Assembly: GCA_044223975.1 (NCBI GenBank)
Contig: JBGALI010000006.1
Coordinates: forward strand, 62,001-126,000
Length of the DNA stretch: 64,000 nt
Reading direction: 5' to 3'
Source: CAZCPB01 sp044223975
GTDB lineage: Bacteria; Planctomycetota; Phycisphaerae; Phycisphaerales; UBA1924
A program made the translations under genes and the position numbers. This document shows positions 52,806-62,018 of this stretch, in pieces (position 1 is the first letter of the stretch; each line of letters starts with the position of its first letter). The notes under the pieces were generated by a model. The model saw only the letters and a program-made list of their open reading frames with translations, searched no databases and had not been told where the DNA came from.

Positions 52806-53885
52806 TCAGCGGTCCCCGCGCGCCGCCCGCTCGTATTCCTTCAGCCGCTCCTCGTAGTCGCTGCGGAGGTACTCCTCGGGCGTGAGCTCGAGCGCGTGCT
52901 TCTCGGTCTCGATGGCCTTGGCCACCTCGCCGCGGCGGAAGTGCGCCAGCGCCAGCGTGTCGAGGACGTCGGCGTTCCGGTGCTGGGTCAACTCCGCGGC
53001 ACGCAGGGCGGCCTTGAACGCAAGGTCGACGTCGCGCCGGACTAGTCCCGAATCGTCCAAGATCGTCCACGCCATCGTCTTGAGCTTGTCGGCGTCGTCC
53101 TTGAGCGCCCCGTCGGCGATCTCGCGCCCGAAGCGGTACGCGTCGTCGAGCGAGCGGGGGTTGGAGATCAAGAGGTCGAACTTCCGCAGCGCGTACGCGG
53201 CGGCCCCGTCGGGGTTGAGTTCGAGCAGCGTTTCGAGAATCCGCAACGCCCGCGCGGGCTGGGCGATCTGGTCGGTCTCCTCGAACTCGCGCTCGGCCTG
53301 CGCGATCCGTTCCCGGCGCTCGAGGTGGCGTCGGTGCAACTCCTCGCGATCCGCGGCGGAAAACCGTCCGGCGATCACGCGGTCGACCGCTTCTTCGAGC
53401 TCGCCCGGCGGCCACAGCGGGTTGCCGATCCACGCGATCACGCCCTCGCGGTTCACGACAAACGCCGTCGGCACGGAGCGCACCTCGAACGTGTCGAGCC
53501 ATTCACGCGCCGTCCGGCGCCGGTCGTCGAACGCCACCCGGTAGTCCATCGCGCCGCCCTGCTCGCTCACCAGCGCCGTCACCCGCTCGAGCGACTCGCC
53601 TTGCATGTCGCGGCTGCTGATCGCCAGCACCGTCAACGCGTCGGGGTGGGCGTGCTGCAGCGCCGAGAGGCGCGGGATCGCACGCTTGCTGGCCGCGCAC
53701 CAGCTCGCCCAGAATTCGACGACGTACACCCCCCCGCGCTCGATACGGTTGACCGCGTCGCCCCGCACCCACGCGCTGACGTGCAGCGGCGGCGCCGGCT
53801 CACCCTCGCCGAGGATGAGCGGTGGCTGGGCGCGGGCCGTGCCGGCCAGGACCGAAAATAGTACGAACAAAATAAGCGCCCGCAT
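52806..53885 (-). CDS. thioredoxin-like exported protein lacking the second Cys
   Basis: 359 residues. Signal peptide MRALILFVLFSVLAGTARA, TlpA/ResA-like domain (GGVYVVEFWASWCAASKRAIP, VRSVPTAFVVNREGVIAWIG) and a C-terminal TPR-like region (ETLLELNPDGAAAYALRKFD, DTLALAHFRRGEVAKAIETE). The active site is WCAAS: Cys63 is kept, the usual second Cys is Ser66, so it cannot form the classic disulfide and may act as a binding or peroxiredoxin-like module. Start ATG at 53885. Confidence 0.82.
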   Translation of the reverse strand: MRALILFVLFSVLAGTARAQPPLILGEGEPAPPLHVSAWVRGDAVNRIERGGVYVVEFWASWCAASKRAIPRLSALQHAHPDALTVLAISSRDMQGESLERVTALVSEQGGAMDYRVAFDDRRRTAREWLDTFEVRSVPTAFVVNREGVIAWIGNPLWPPGELEEAVDRVIAGRFSAADREELHRRHLERRERIAQAEREFEETDQIAQPARALRILETLLELNPDGAAAYALRKFDLLISNPRSLDDAYRFGREIADGALKDDADKLKTMAWTILDDSGLVRRDVDLAFKAALRAAELTQHRNADVLDTLALAHFRRGEVAKAIETEKHALELTPEEYLRSDYEERLKEYERAARGDR

Positions 53886-53992
53886 GCCCGTTTCCCACCC
53901 GGCTCCCACGGTGCGGCCGGGAAGCCCTTGCCACCGAAGACTACGCTTCACCACGGACAGGGATTGCCCGTGCCGGCGAGTTCAAAGCCATC

Positions 53993-55192
53993 ATGTCAGG
54001 GTTCATCGGCTCATCCCGCTCATTGACTCTGGGTCTCTTTGCGAGCGTGGTTCTGCACATCGCGGGGGTGGCCGGTCTGGCCCGTTTCGGCGATGAGTTG
54101 TTTGTCGCTTCAAGGTCCTTGGGGGGCCTGACGAGGGAGCCCGACGCTCTGGTCATCCCCGAGCCGCAGCCACAACCCTTGGTCCTGGGGATCGAGTCCT
54201 CGCCCCACAAGACCGAAACCTGGCTCGGGTTTGCCGATCCCACCGAGCACAAGGCCAGGCGTGCCGAAGTTGAGCAGGCGGCGATGGACCCCACCCCCGG
54301 CGCAGGGGGCAACGCAGCCGGTGCCCCAAGCATTCCCAAGCCCTCCGAACAGGCCGCAGAAGCAGTCCCCCCGCCGCCCACGCCCACGGTCACGCCCCCG
54401 ACGGCCGACCCCGCCGTCCCGGTGCAGCCCCGTCCGGCACCGTCCGACGCCCTGCCCCAACTTGAGCCCGTGGCCCCTTCGCAGCCCACTCCGGAACCCC
54501 AGTCGGTGCCGCCACCGGTGAAGGCTCCTGAGGAGCAGCCGGCTCTAAAGCCGGACGAAGTGATTGCTCCGGCGCCGTCGTCAGTGCAGTCAGAAATCGA
54601 AGCGCCTGTGGGCGCGGTGCCTCCTCGGCCCCCAGAACCTGCGCCCCCAACTCCGCCGGACCCGCTGCCACCGACTCCGACCGCCGCTCCTCCTGAGAAG
54701 CCGGCCGTCCAGCCCGTCGACACGCCGACGGCGACCGAGCCCAAAGAGGCGGCCGAAAAGTCCCCCCAGCAGGCGGCGCCGAGCCCCGCCAAGCCCACGG
54801 TACCGCCGGGCAATGCCCCACCGGGCGAACGTCCCGGCGAGAAGTCGGACCGTCAGTCCACGCCCTCGGCGCTGAAGGACACAATCGAAGTGGTCCCCGG
54901 GCGTCCCGCGGCCGGTCAAGGCTTGGAAATCAAGACCGTGCGGCCCCGTTGGAGTGACACCACCCGCCTGGTTGCCGTGCCGCGAAACCCCGTGGTGCGC
55001 GTCACCTTTGCCAAGAGCGGCAGGGTCAGCAGCGTGATCTTTGCCGCGGGTCAGAACACGGGTTGGAATGACGTCGATGAACCACTCCTAGACGCGATCT
55101 ACCGATGGACCGCCAAGGGCGAAGCCCTCCGCACGCTACCGAGCACCAAGGACGCGGGCCTGACCGTACAGTTCCGCATCATGCTGAGGTGA
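53993..55192 (+). CDS. TonB-like energy transducer
   Basis: 399 residues. A hydrophobic segment near residues 11-30 (LTLGLFASVVLHIAGVAGLA), a long Pro-rich periplasm-spanning region (about 110-310, many PP, EP and AP) and a C-terminal domain of about 75 residues (PVVRVTFAKSGRVSSVIFAA, SVDEPLLDAIYRW-like). The layout is that of TonB, which links the ExbBD proton motor to outer-membrane receptors. The terminal fold is only weakly TonB-like. No exbBD beside it. The gene downstream starts four bases after its stop. Confidence 0.65.
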   Translation: MSGFIGSSRSLTLGLFASVVLHIAGVAGLARFGDELFVASRSLGGLTREPDALVIPEPQPQPLVLGIESSPHKTETWLGFADPTEHKARRAEVEQAAMDPTPGAGGNAAGAPSIPKPSEQAAEAVPPPPTPTVTPPTADPAVPVQPRPAPSDALPQLEPVAPSQPTPEPQSVPPPVKAPEEQPALKPDEVIAPAPSSVQSEIEAPVGAVPPRPPEPAPPTPPDPLPPTPTAAPPEKPAVQPVDTPTATEPKEAAEKSPQQAAPSPAKPTVPPGNAPPGERPGEKSDRQSTPSALKDTIEVVPGRPAAGQGLEIKTVRPRWSDTTRLVAVPRNPVVRVTFAKSGRVSSVIFAAGQNTGWNDVDEPLLDAIYRWTAKGEALRTLPSTKDAGLTVQFRIMLR

Positions 55193-55195
55193 GCG

Positions 55196-55789
55196 ATGGC
55201 CGGCGAACGATCCCAACTTGGTGCCCGCGGGCTGGCGGCGGTCATCGCGGCGATCTGCACGCCCTGGGCGCTCGCTCAGACCGAGCTGCGCCCGGTTGAC
55301 GCCGGGACCGCGCGTTCCGGCGTGATGGCCGGACCCGGGCGGACCGCGCCGACCGACCTGCGGGCGCCCAGCGCATTCGACCGCGTGTACCGCGTCATGA
55401 ACGGCGGCAAGGACACCGGCTCGCTCGCGCGCCAGCAGGGCGGCATCGTCGCGACCTTCTCGGCGGCGCAGAACACCGGGGCCACCGGGATCCCCGCCGG
55501 AACCATCTTCCACATCGGAACCCCGCGCGACCTGGGGAGCCGGCCCCGCGCCGCGGCTGACTTTCGCGCGCCCCGGTCGGCGGCCGTCCCCGCGAACGGA
55601 TCGCGCGATTTGTCCGGATCGGCCGTGAACACGTCAGCACGCGACTCGATGCGGGTCGCCGCTCCTCCATCCCCGGCTCGCGACCCCGACGCGGCTCCCA
55701 TGCCGCTTTCGATCTTTTCAGACGAGACCTACCGCGTGCGAATGATCACGACGCTGCTCGATCGAGCCCTGGCGGCGCCCAAGGGCTGA
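55196..55789 (+). CDS. secreted protein of unknown function
   Basis: 197 residues. A signal peptide (LAAVIAAICTPWALA) precedes a low-complexity Ala/Arg/Ser/Pro-rich protein. Recognisable segments include PSAFDRVYRVMNGGKDTGSL, NTGATGIPAGTIFHIGTPRD and FSDETYRVRMITTLLDRAL. No family recognised. It starts four bases after the TonB-like gene's stop with the ribosome site GAGGTG overlapping that stop, so the two are translationally coupled and probably work together. Confidence 0.7.
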   Translation: MAGERSQLGARGLAAVIAAICTPWALAQTELRPVDAGTARSGVMAGPGRTAPTDLRAPSAFDRVYRVMNGGKDTGSLARQQGGIVATFSAAQNTGATGIPAGTIFHIGTPRDLGSRPRAAADFRAPRSAAVPANGSRDLSGSAVNTSARDSMRVAAPPSPARDPDAAPMPLSIFSDETYRVRMITTLLDRALAAPKG

Positions 55790-55821
55790 GGCTCGCGGAC
55801 CCAAAAACCAACACGAAATGG

Positions 55822-56802
55822 TCAGTGATGGCCCTCGCCGCCGCTCTCGGCGTGCGCGGCAGGTTCGGTGTGCTCGCTGCTGGCGGGGGCTTCGTCGCCC
55901 GATGCCACGGCCGGAGGCCGTTCCTGAGTCACGAGCTCGATGGGGCTGGTGCGAGATTCCGGGGGCGCCGGCTTGTGCACAAACAGCAGGTACACCCACA
56001 CGCACGATGCCAGAAAAAGCGTCCAGATCGCCAGCCATCCCACCGTGTCGCGGACCACTCGCGGCTTGGCCAGCAACGGCTTTGACACCGCCGCAAGCCC
56101 CGCGAGCGCCATCGGTGCAGTGCCCGCGGCTACCTTGATCAATGAAGGCATGGCGCGCTGAGGGGCGACAGTGGGGAGGTCCGCGTGAATGGCCCGCTCG
56201 GCGGCCTGCGGCGATGGTGTCGAACGAGGGGAGGATGCAGGCGTGGCGGCCGTGGGCACGGATGCCGCACGCTGCGCAGGGGCCTCCGCAGGAGCCGGTG
56301 CAGTCGCCGTTCCGGTCTGGACATTTCCCGTGGCCGCCGTCGTCGCGGCGGGGACGGCCGGTGAACTCGCGGGCGGGTCGGTCTTGGTCAAGCCAGCCGC
56401 GGCGGGGGGAGGAGCCGAGGTCACGGTCTTTCCCGCAATGGCGGCCGGAAGAGGAGCAGACGTGATCCCACCCGTCGGGAGCACCGTCGCGGCGCCACCG
56501 GGAGAGACCGCTTCGTTCGAGATCAATGATTCGGTGAGCCTTGCCAAATCGTCGTCGAGCTGGCCGATGTCGGAGTGCTCCAGGTCGACGGCGTGCGCTG
56601 CGGGTGATTCGGTGTCGAATTTGTTCGGTCGAGTCGACGCCGGCGTGGCGGGTGCCGCGGCAGCCCCCGCGGGTTCGGTCGCCTCACGAGGCTCGAGACC
56701 GCCCTCGACGCGCCCGGCGGCGTCCAAGGCCTCCTGAAGCAGGGTGCCCACGCGGCTGTCCAGGCTGCCGCTATTCTGGTTGGGTTCGGTCGGGTCGGGC
56801 AT
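55822..56802 (-). CDS. Ala/Pro/Thr-rich protein with C-terminal membrane segment
   Basis: 326 residues. Low complexity from residue 20 to 200 (TSAPPPAAAGLTKTDPPASS and similar), then a membrane segment near residues 250-275 (VGWLAIWTLFLASCVWVYLLF) and a short acidic/His tail (ESGGEGHH). Short helices at the N-terminus (SRVGTLLQEALDAAGRV). Function unknown; it may be an anchored linker protein. The start is uncertain among three ATG codons (56820, 56802 and an upstream one); 56802 is given. Confidence 0.55.
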   Translation of the reverse strand: MPDPTEPNQNSGSLDSRVGTLLQEALDAAGRVEGGLEPREATEPAGAAAAPATPASTRPNKFDTESPAAHAVDLEHSDIGQLDDDLARLTESLISNEAVSPGGAATVLPTGGITSAPLPAAIAGKTVTSAPPPAAAGLTKTDPPASSPAVPAATTAATGNVQTGTATAPAPAEAPAQRAASVPTAATPASSPRSTPSPQAAERAIHADLPTVAPQRAMPSLIKVAAGTAPMALAGLAAVSKPLLAKPRVVRDTVGWLAIWTLFLASCVWVYLLFVHKPAPPESRTSPIELVTQERPPAVASGDEAPASSEHTEPAAHAESGGEGHH

Positions 56803-56916
56803 GAATGGGTATCGTCCCATCATCGGTCCGGTGTCGCCCCGACTCAAGGGCGAACATCTGTTACCGGGCCCAACTTCCGCGGATGCTGAGTCGCCGACGG
56901 GCCCTGTGGATCCTCA

Positions 56917-57675
56917 ATGTCCGAGCACCGCATACACGCCGAGCTCGCATCCGCTCGACCCGGCGATCGCATGGTGATCGCCGGCGAAGAGGCCCAGCAC
57001 GCCGCCCGGGTAAAGCGGTGCGAAATCAATGACTTGGTGGGACTGCTCGACGGTCGGGGACGCACCGCGTCCGGCCGGATCGCCGCGGTGCGCAAGGACT
57101 CGCGCACCAAGCAATGGGAACTCGACGTCTTGATCGACCGTCTCGACGAGCACCCCCGCGCCCGCCCCCGCGTCGAGGTCTGGTCGGCCGTGCCCAAAGG
57201 TGGCAGGCTCGACGACATGATCGACCAGCTTTCACAGGCGGGAGCCTGCGGATGGGCACCGCTCGACACGACGCGATCGGTCGCCGAACCCACGGGCCAC
57301 AAGCTCACGCGTCTTCACCGCATCATCGTCGAGTCGGCCAAGCAGTGCGGCCGCCCGTGGTTGCTGGAGGTTGGCGACGGGGGCAGTATCGCAGACGCGA
57401 TGCGGGCGGGGGTCGTGATCTTTGCCGACGCGTCCGGCACTTCGTTCGAACCGTCGGCTCCGGGGCCGGCGCCGGAACTGGTCCGCGTGCTGGTCGGTCC
57501 CGAGGGCGGCTGGACCGACGAGGAGCGGAGTCAGGCCCGGGCCTCGGGCGCGATTCTCGCGTCCTTCGGGCCCCACGCCATGCGCATCGAAACCGCCGCC
57601 GTGGTCGCCGCGGCTATCGTTCTCGACCAATTCCGTCGCCCCAGCGAGGCGCTCAACGAAGAGGGAAACAGATGA
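56917..57675 (+). CDS. rsmE: 16S rRNA (uracil1498-N3)-methyltransferase
   Basis: 252 residues. RsmE methylates U1498 of 16S rRNA with S-adenosylmethionine. The N-terminal PUA-like domain has GEEAQHAARVKRCEINDLVGL; the SPOUT domain has AVPKGGRLDDMIDQLSQAGACG, TTRSVAEP, LVGPEGGWTDEE and ASFGPHAMRIETAAVVAAAIV, which forms the trefoil knot. It overlaps the next gene by four bases (ATGA). Confidence 0.94.
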   Translation: MSEHRIHAELASARPGDRMVIAGEEAQHAARVKRCEINDLVGLLDGRGRTASGRIAAVRKDSRTKQWELDVLIDRLDEHPRARPRVEVWSAVPKGGRLDDMIDQLSQAGACGWAPLDTTRSVAEPTGHKLTRLHRIIVESAKQCGRPWLLEVGDGGSIADAMRAGVVIFADASGTSFEPSAPGPAPELVRVLVGPEGGWTDEERSQARASGAILASFGPHAMRIETAAVVAAAIVLDQFRRPSEALNEEGNR

Positions 57676-58886
57676 GCAAGCTCTCCCGTCGTGAATTCGT
57701 CGCCCTCGGAGTTGCCGCGGCGGGCGCGCCGGCGCTGGCCCGCGCGTTCCCCGCACTTCAGCCCGCGGCACGCGAGAACCCCAAAGCCGCCGAGATCGCC
57801 CGCAAGGCCGCGACGTTTCTGTTCTCGAAGCAGGATGCCGCGACCGGTGGCTGGGCCGTGAACCCGCAGGGCCCGACGTTCCCGGCCATAACCGGGCTCA
57901 TCGTGAACGGCCTGCTCCTCGGCGAGGGGTACACCATCAACGACAAGCCTGTGGCCGACGCGGTGAGGTTCATTCTCTCCAAGCGTCAGCCCGATGGAGG
58001 AATCTACGACAAGGTTCTGCCCAGCTACAACACCGCGATCTGCCTTTCGGCCCTGGCGCGAGTGAACACGCCCGAAGCCCGCGCCGCGATCAAGCCGGCG
58101 CAGGAATTCCTGCGGACGCTGCAGTACGGCGAGGGCGCGGTGGTCTACGAGGGAATGAAGGACAGCGCCAAGCCGATGGCGAAGGACAACCCCTTCTACG
58201 GCGGGGTCGGTTACGGCGGCAGCGGCCGGCCCGATCTTTCCAACACCGCGTTCGTGCTCGAGGCGCTGCACGACTCGGGGGTCGAGTCGACCGACCCGGC
58301 GTTCCAGCGGGCGATGGTCTTCCTCCAGCGCGTGCAGATGCTCGGTACGGTCAACGACATGCCGTACGCAAAGAGTTCCAAGCAGGGCGGGTTCATCTAT
58401 TCGACCAGCGAGGGCAAAGACAAGATCGGCACCGGCCAGAGCTACGCGGGCACCATCGAAGAAACGATGGACGACGGCACAAAGATCAGCCGCCTCCGCG
58501 CCTACGGCTCGATGTCATACGCCGGGTTCAAGAGCTACCTGTACGCTGGTCTCAAGCGCGACGACCCGCGCGTCACCGCGGCGTACGAGTGGATCCGCCG
58601 GAACTACACGCTGACTGAGAATCCAAACGTCGGGCTCGACGGGATGTATTACTACTACGTCACCTTCGCGCGGGCTCTGCACGCGTGGGGCGATCCGAAG
58701 CTGAACGTCATCAGCGCCGACGGCAAGGCCACCGAGCACGACTGGGCGTCGGACCTGGTCGCCCAGCTCGCCAGCTTCCAGCAGCCCGATGGCAGTTTCA
58801 AGACGTTCAAGGACCGCTGGATGGAGAACGACCCGGTGCTGGTGACGGCGTACTCCTTGCTGGCGTTGAGGCACGCCGGAGCGTGA
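57672..58886 (+). CDS. Tat-exported prenyltransferase/squalene-cyclase-fold protein
   Basis: 404 residues. Twin-arginine leader LSRREFVALGVAAAGAPALA. The rest is an alpha/alpha barrel of repeats: KAATFLFSKQDAATGGWAVN, FILSKRQPDGGIYDK, QLASFQQPDGSFKTFKDRWM. The QxxDGxF-like segments match the prenyltransferase/squalene-oxidase repeat. The DxDD acid motif of cyclases is not evident, so it is probably not a cyclase. Starts within the rsmE stop; the operon partner is unrelated in function. Confidence 0.85.
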   Translation: MSKLSRREFVALGVAAAGAPALARAFPALQPAARENPKAAEIARKAATFLFSKQDAATGGWAVNPQGPTFPAITGLIVNGLLLGEGYTINDKPVADAVRFILSKRQPDGGIYDKVLPSYNTAICLSALARVNTPEARAAIKPAQEFLRTLQYGEGAVVYEGMKDSAKPMAKDNPFYGGVGYGGSGRPDLSNTAFVLEALHDSGVESTDPAFQRAMVFLQRVQMLGTVNDMPYAKSSKQGGFIYSTSEGKDKIGTGQSYAGTIEETMDDGTKISRLRAYGSMSYAGFKSYLYAGLKRDDPRVTAAYEWIRRNYTLTENPNVGLDGMYYYYVTFARALHAWGDPKLNVISADGKATEHDWASDLVAQLASFQQPDGSFKTFKDRWMENDPVLVTAYSLLALRHAGA

Positions 58887-59151
58887 GAACGCGGCATATT
58901 CCACAGGTGGTAAGGATCCCCACTCAGGTCGCCCTGGGCGCGTTGTGCGAGTCCCGGTCAGGATGATTCCCCATGGCATGACGCGTTCTGTCGCCCGGCG
59001 CATCTGAACGGCTGAAGCCCACACGGCAGCCGGCAAGTTGACGTCCGAAAATCGTGCACCCGCCCTAGCATTCAGCCGAACAAAGACCAGAGCGCGATCG
59101 TTTGTGTCCTTGAGGATCGAGCCGCGGGCCGCCCCGCCTCGGAGGTGATGC

Positions 59152-60807
59152 TTGAACAACTCCCGTCTGATCTCCCTCGTCGCCCTCACCGGCACCATCG
59201 GCGCCGTCGTCCTGGCGTCGACCACCGCGCTCACCCGCCGCGGCGACGACTACCGCTTCCTCGACCCCCTCATCGACATCAAGCAGATCCTGAACGAGCG
59301 CTACGTCGATCTCCCCAACGACGAGACGCTCCAGGCCGGCGCCATCAACGGCATGCTCGAGGCGCTGAACGACCCCTACACCGTTTACGTGCCCCCCGCC
59401 AAGAAGACCGAGTTCACCAAGGATCTCACCGGCGAGTACGTCGGCATCGGGGCGCAGGTGAACGTCGTCGATGGGTGGCTCACCATCGTGACACCCCTGG
59501 AAGACTCCCCCGCGTACAAGGTCGGTCTCATGGCCGACGACAAGGTCGTCGAGATCGACGGCAAGACCACCCACAAGCTCACGGTCGAGGACTGCGTCAA
59601 GCTGCTGAGCGGAACACCCGGCACGCAGGTGAATCTGACGATCGAGCGCAAGGGCGAGAAGATCCCCGTCGTCATCACGCGCGAGCACATCAAGACCAAG
59701 AGCGTCAAGGGCTTCCACCGCGAAGACAGCGACGCGAACAAGTGGATGGTGATGATCGATCCGGCCCGGCGCATCGGGTACGTGCGGCTCACGCAGTTCA
59801 CCCCGCAGTGCGCCGATGAACTCCAGGCCGCGCTCGAGGCGGCCGGCGCCCGCGAGGGCAAGCTCGCCGGGCTCGTTCTTGACCTGCGGAACAACCCGGG
59901 AGGCCTGCTCTCCGAGGCGATCAAGATCGCGGACCTGTTCCTCAAGGACGGCGTGATCGTCTCGACCAAGGGCCGCACCGTCCCCGAAGAGGTCACCAAG
60001 GCCAAGGCCGAGGGCACGCTCCCGGACTTCCCGATGGTCGTCCTGCTCAACGGGCAGAGCGCCTCGGCCAGCGAGGTTCTCTCGGGCGCGCTCGTCGAGA
60101 ACAACCGCGCCGTCGTGGTCGGCACCCGCAGCTTCGGCAAGGGGCTCGTCCAGAACGTGCTGTCGCTGCAGGCCGGAGGCGAGCTCAAGATCACCGAGCA
60201 GAAGTACTACCTCCCCTCGGGCCGCTGCATCCAGCGCACCGACGACAGCCCCGAGTGGGGCGTCGAGCCCACCGCCGGGTTCTACGTCCCCGTCACCGAC
60301 GATGAACTGCTCGAGATGTACAAGGCCCGCCGCCAGGTCGAAGTCATGCGACCGGCCGGCGTCGGCGACAGCGCCGAGCAGCACTGGAGCGATCCGGAGT
60401 GGATCCTCTCGCAGCTCAAGGACAAGCAGCTTGCCGCGGCCGTCAAGGCCCTTCAGCTGCGCACCGAGTCGGACAAATGGACCCCGACGGGCCAGGCCGC
60501 CGAAGTGTCCAAGGTCTCCGGCGGCGAGCTGCTCCGTCTCCGCCAGACCCACGACCGGCTCACGCGAGAGCTCATCCGCGTCGAGCGCCGCGAGGACGCG
60601 CTCGAGGGCGCCGGCGCCGCCAAGCTCGACAACCCCGAGGACCTCTGGCCCGACACCGTCGACGTCACCGGCGGCAAGCTCCAGGTCTACGACAAGGACG
60701 GCAAGCTCGTCACCACGCTCAAGATCACGGGCAACACGCTCGAGAAGTGGCTGATCGACGCGGAGGTCAAGAAGGAAGGCCCGGCCGAGCCCGCCACCAA
60801 GCAGTGA
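59152..60807 (+). CDS. C-terminal-processing peptidase (S41 family)
   Basis: 551 residues. A hydrophobic leader (LISLVALTGTIGAVVLA) suggests export. PDZ domain about 85-165 (TGEYVGIGAQVNVVDGWLTI, DSPAYKVGLMADDKVVEIDG), then the S41 core: GLVLDLRNNPGGLL, NGQSASASEVLSGAL with catalytic Ser305, and RSFGKGLVQN with Lys330, the 25-residue spacing of the Ser-Lys dyad. A C-terminal helical extension of about 150 residues follows. It is a periplasmic protease of the Ctp/Prc type. Start TTG at 59152 after GGAGGTGATGC. Confidence 0.92.
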   Translation: MNNSRLISLVALTGTIGAVVLASTTALTRRGDDYRFLDPLIDIKQILNERYVDLPNDETLQAGAINGMLEALNDPYTVYVPPAKKTEFTKDLTGEYVGIGAQVNVVDGWLTIVTPLEDSPAYKVGLMADDKVVEIDGKTTHKLTVEDCVKLLSGTPGTQVNLTIERKGEKIPVVITREHIKTKSVKGFHREDSDANKWMVMIDPARRIGYVRLTQFTPQCADELQAALEAAGAREGKLAGLVLDLRNNPGGLLSEAIKIADLFLKDGVIVSTKGRTVPEEVTKAKAEGTLPDFPMVVLLNGQSASASEVLSGALVENNRAVVVGTRSFGKGLVQNVLSLQAGGELKITEQKYYLPSGRCIQRTDDSPEWGVEPTAGFYVPVTDDELLEMYKARRQVEVMRPAGVGDSAEQHWSDPEWILSQLKDKQLAAAVKALQLRTESDKWTPTGQAAEVSKVSGGELLRLRQTHDRLTRELIRVERREDALEGAGAAKLDNPEDLWPDTVDVTGGKLQVYDKDGKLVTTLKITGNTLEKWLIDAEVKKEGPAEPATKQ

Positions 60808-60820
60808 CGTCGATCCGCGC

Positions 60821-61918
60821 GTGACACGCCCCGTCCGCCTCATCCTCGGGATCGAGACCAGCTGCGACGAGACCGCCGCCGCTGTGGTCGAGCGGGGCGG
60901 AATCGTGCGCTCGGGCGTGGTCGCGTCTCAGGATGAGATCCACGCCGAGTACGGCGGCGTTGTGCCCGAGCTAGCCAGCCGCGCCCACGTCGAGAGGATC
61001 CTCCCCGTCGTCCGCCGCGCGGTGCGTGACGCGGCAGTATCCCTCACCGACATCGATGCCGTCGCCGTCGGTCACCGCCCGGGACTGATCGGCGCGTTGC
61101 TGGTCGGAGTCTCCGCGGCCAAGGCGCTGGCGTGGTCGCTCGGCGTGCCGCTCATCGGCGTCGATCACGTCCACGCGCACCTGTACGCGCCGGTGCTCCG
61201 TCCGCCGGGCGGGGCCGACGGCGCGCCGAGCCCTGGTCCGGTGTTCCCGGCCCTCGGCCTGGTGGTGTCCGGCGGTCACACCTCGCTCTACCGTCTCGCG
61301 TCGTGGCGAAGCCTTGAACGCCTCGGCGCCACGATCGACGACGCCATGGGTGAAGCATTCGACAAAGGCGCGGCCATCCTGGGCATCCCGTTCCCCGGCG
61401 GGCCCAACCTCGACCGCCTCGCGTCAATCCCCGGCGCCGATGACGCCGCGCACCGCTTTCCCCTCAGCCGCCTCACCCCCGGCTCCCTCGATTTCTCGTT
61501 CTCGGGGCTCAAGACCGCGCTGCTGTACGCGGTGCGTGGCGTTCCCGCGCCGGGCGGTGTCTTTGTGCGAGACCATTCCGCGCTTGCCGAGAGGGAGCGC
61601 GTGGACCTGGCCGCGAGCTTCCAGCGGGCCGCGGTCGGCGCCGCGGTGCTCAAGATTGAACGCGCCCTGGACGCGCTTGCCGCGCGTGACGGAGCGGCGT
61701 GCGGAACGCTGCTGGTGGGGGGCGGTGTAAGCGCCAATTCGCGGCTCCGGCGCGAGCTTGCCGCGCTTGCGCACCGGCGATCCCTCTCGGTGCTCGTGCC
61801 CGAAGCCCGGTACTGTGTCGACAACGCCGCGATGATCGCGGGCCTGGCCCACGAGTTCGCCGGCGCGGGAGAGTGGGCGGGCCTGGACCTGCAGGCCGTG
61901 CCGACGACGTCATGCTGA
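60821..61918 (+). CDS. tsaD: tRNA threonylcarbamoyladenosine transferase subunit
   Basis: 365 residues. TsaD transfers threonylcarbamoyl to A37 of ANN-decoding tRNAs, with TsaB, TsaE and TsaC. Signatures: LGIETSCDETAAAVV, VASQDEIHAEYGGVVPELASR, HRPGLIGALLVGVSAAKAL, metal His116 and His120 in VDHVHAHL, VVSGGHTSLY, GEAFDKGAAILG, SFSGLKTALLY, VGGGVSANSRLRREL and CVDNAAMIAGLA. Start GTG at 60821, 13 bases after the protease stop. Confidence 0.96.
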   Translation: MTRPVRLILGIETSCDETAAAVVERGGIVRSGVVASQDEIHAEYGGVVPELASRAHVERILPVVRRAVRDAAVSLTDIDAVAVGHRPGLIGALLVGVSAAKALAWSLGVPLIGVDHVHAHLYAPVLRPPGGADGAPSPGPVFPALGLVVSGGHTSLYRLASWRSLERLGATIDDAMGEAFDKGAAILGIPFPGGPNLDRLASIPGADDAAHRFPLSRLTPGSLDFSFSGLKTALLYAVRGVPAPGGVFVRDHSALAERERVDLAASFQRAAVGAAVLKIERALDALAARDGAACGTLLVGGGVSANSRLRRELAALAHRRSLSVLVPEARYCVDNAAMIAGLAHEFAGAGEWAGLDLQAVPTTSC

Positions 61919-62018
61919 TCATCGCCGCGGCAACGGTGCGCAGAAGGAACGACGCAGCGCCGCTGCCGCTCGGGAGGTGCCTCCGGCGCGCCAACCCGGG
62001 CAAGAGCGGCGGGGGGCG

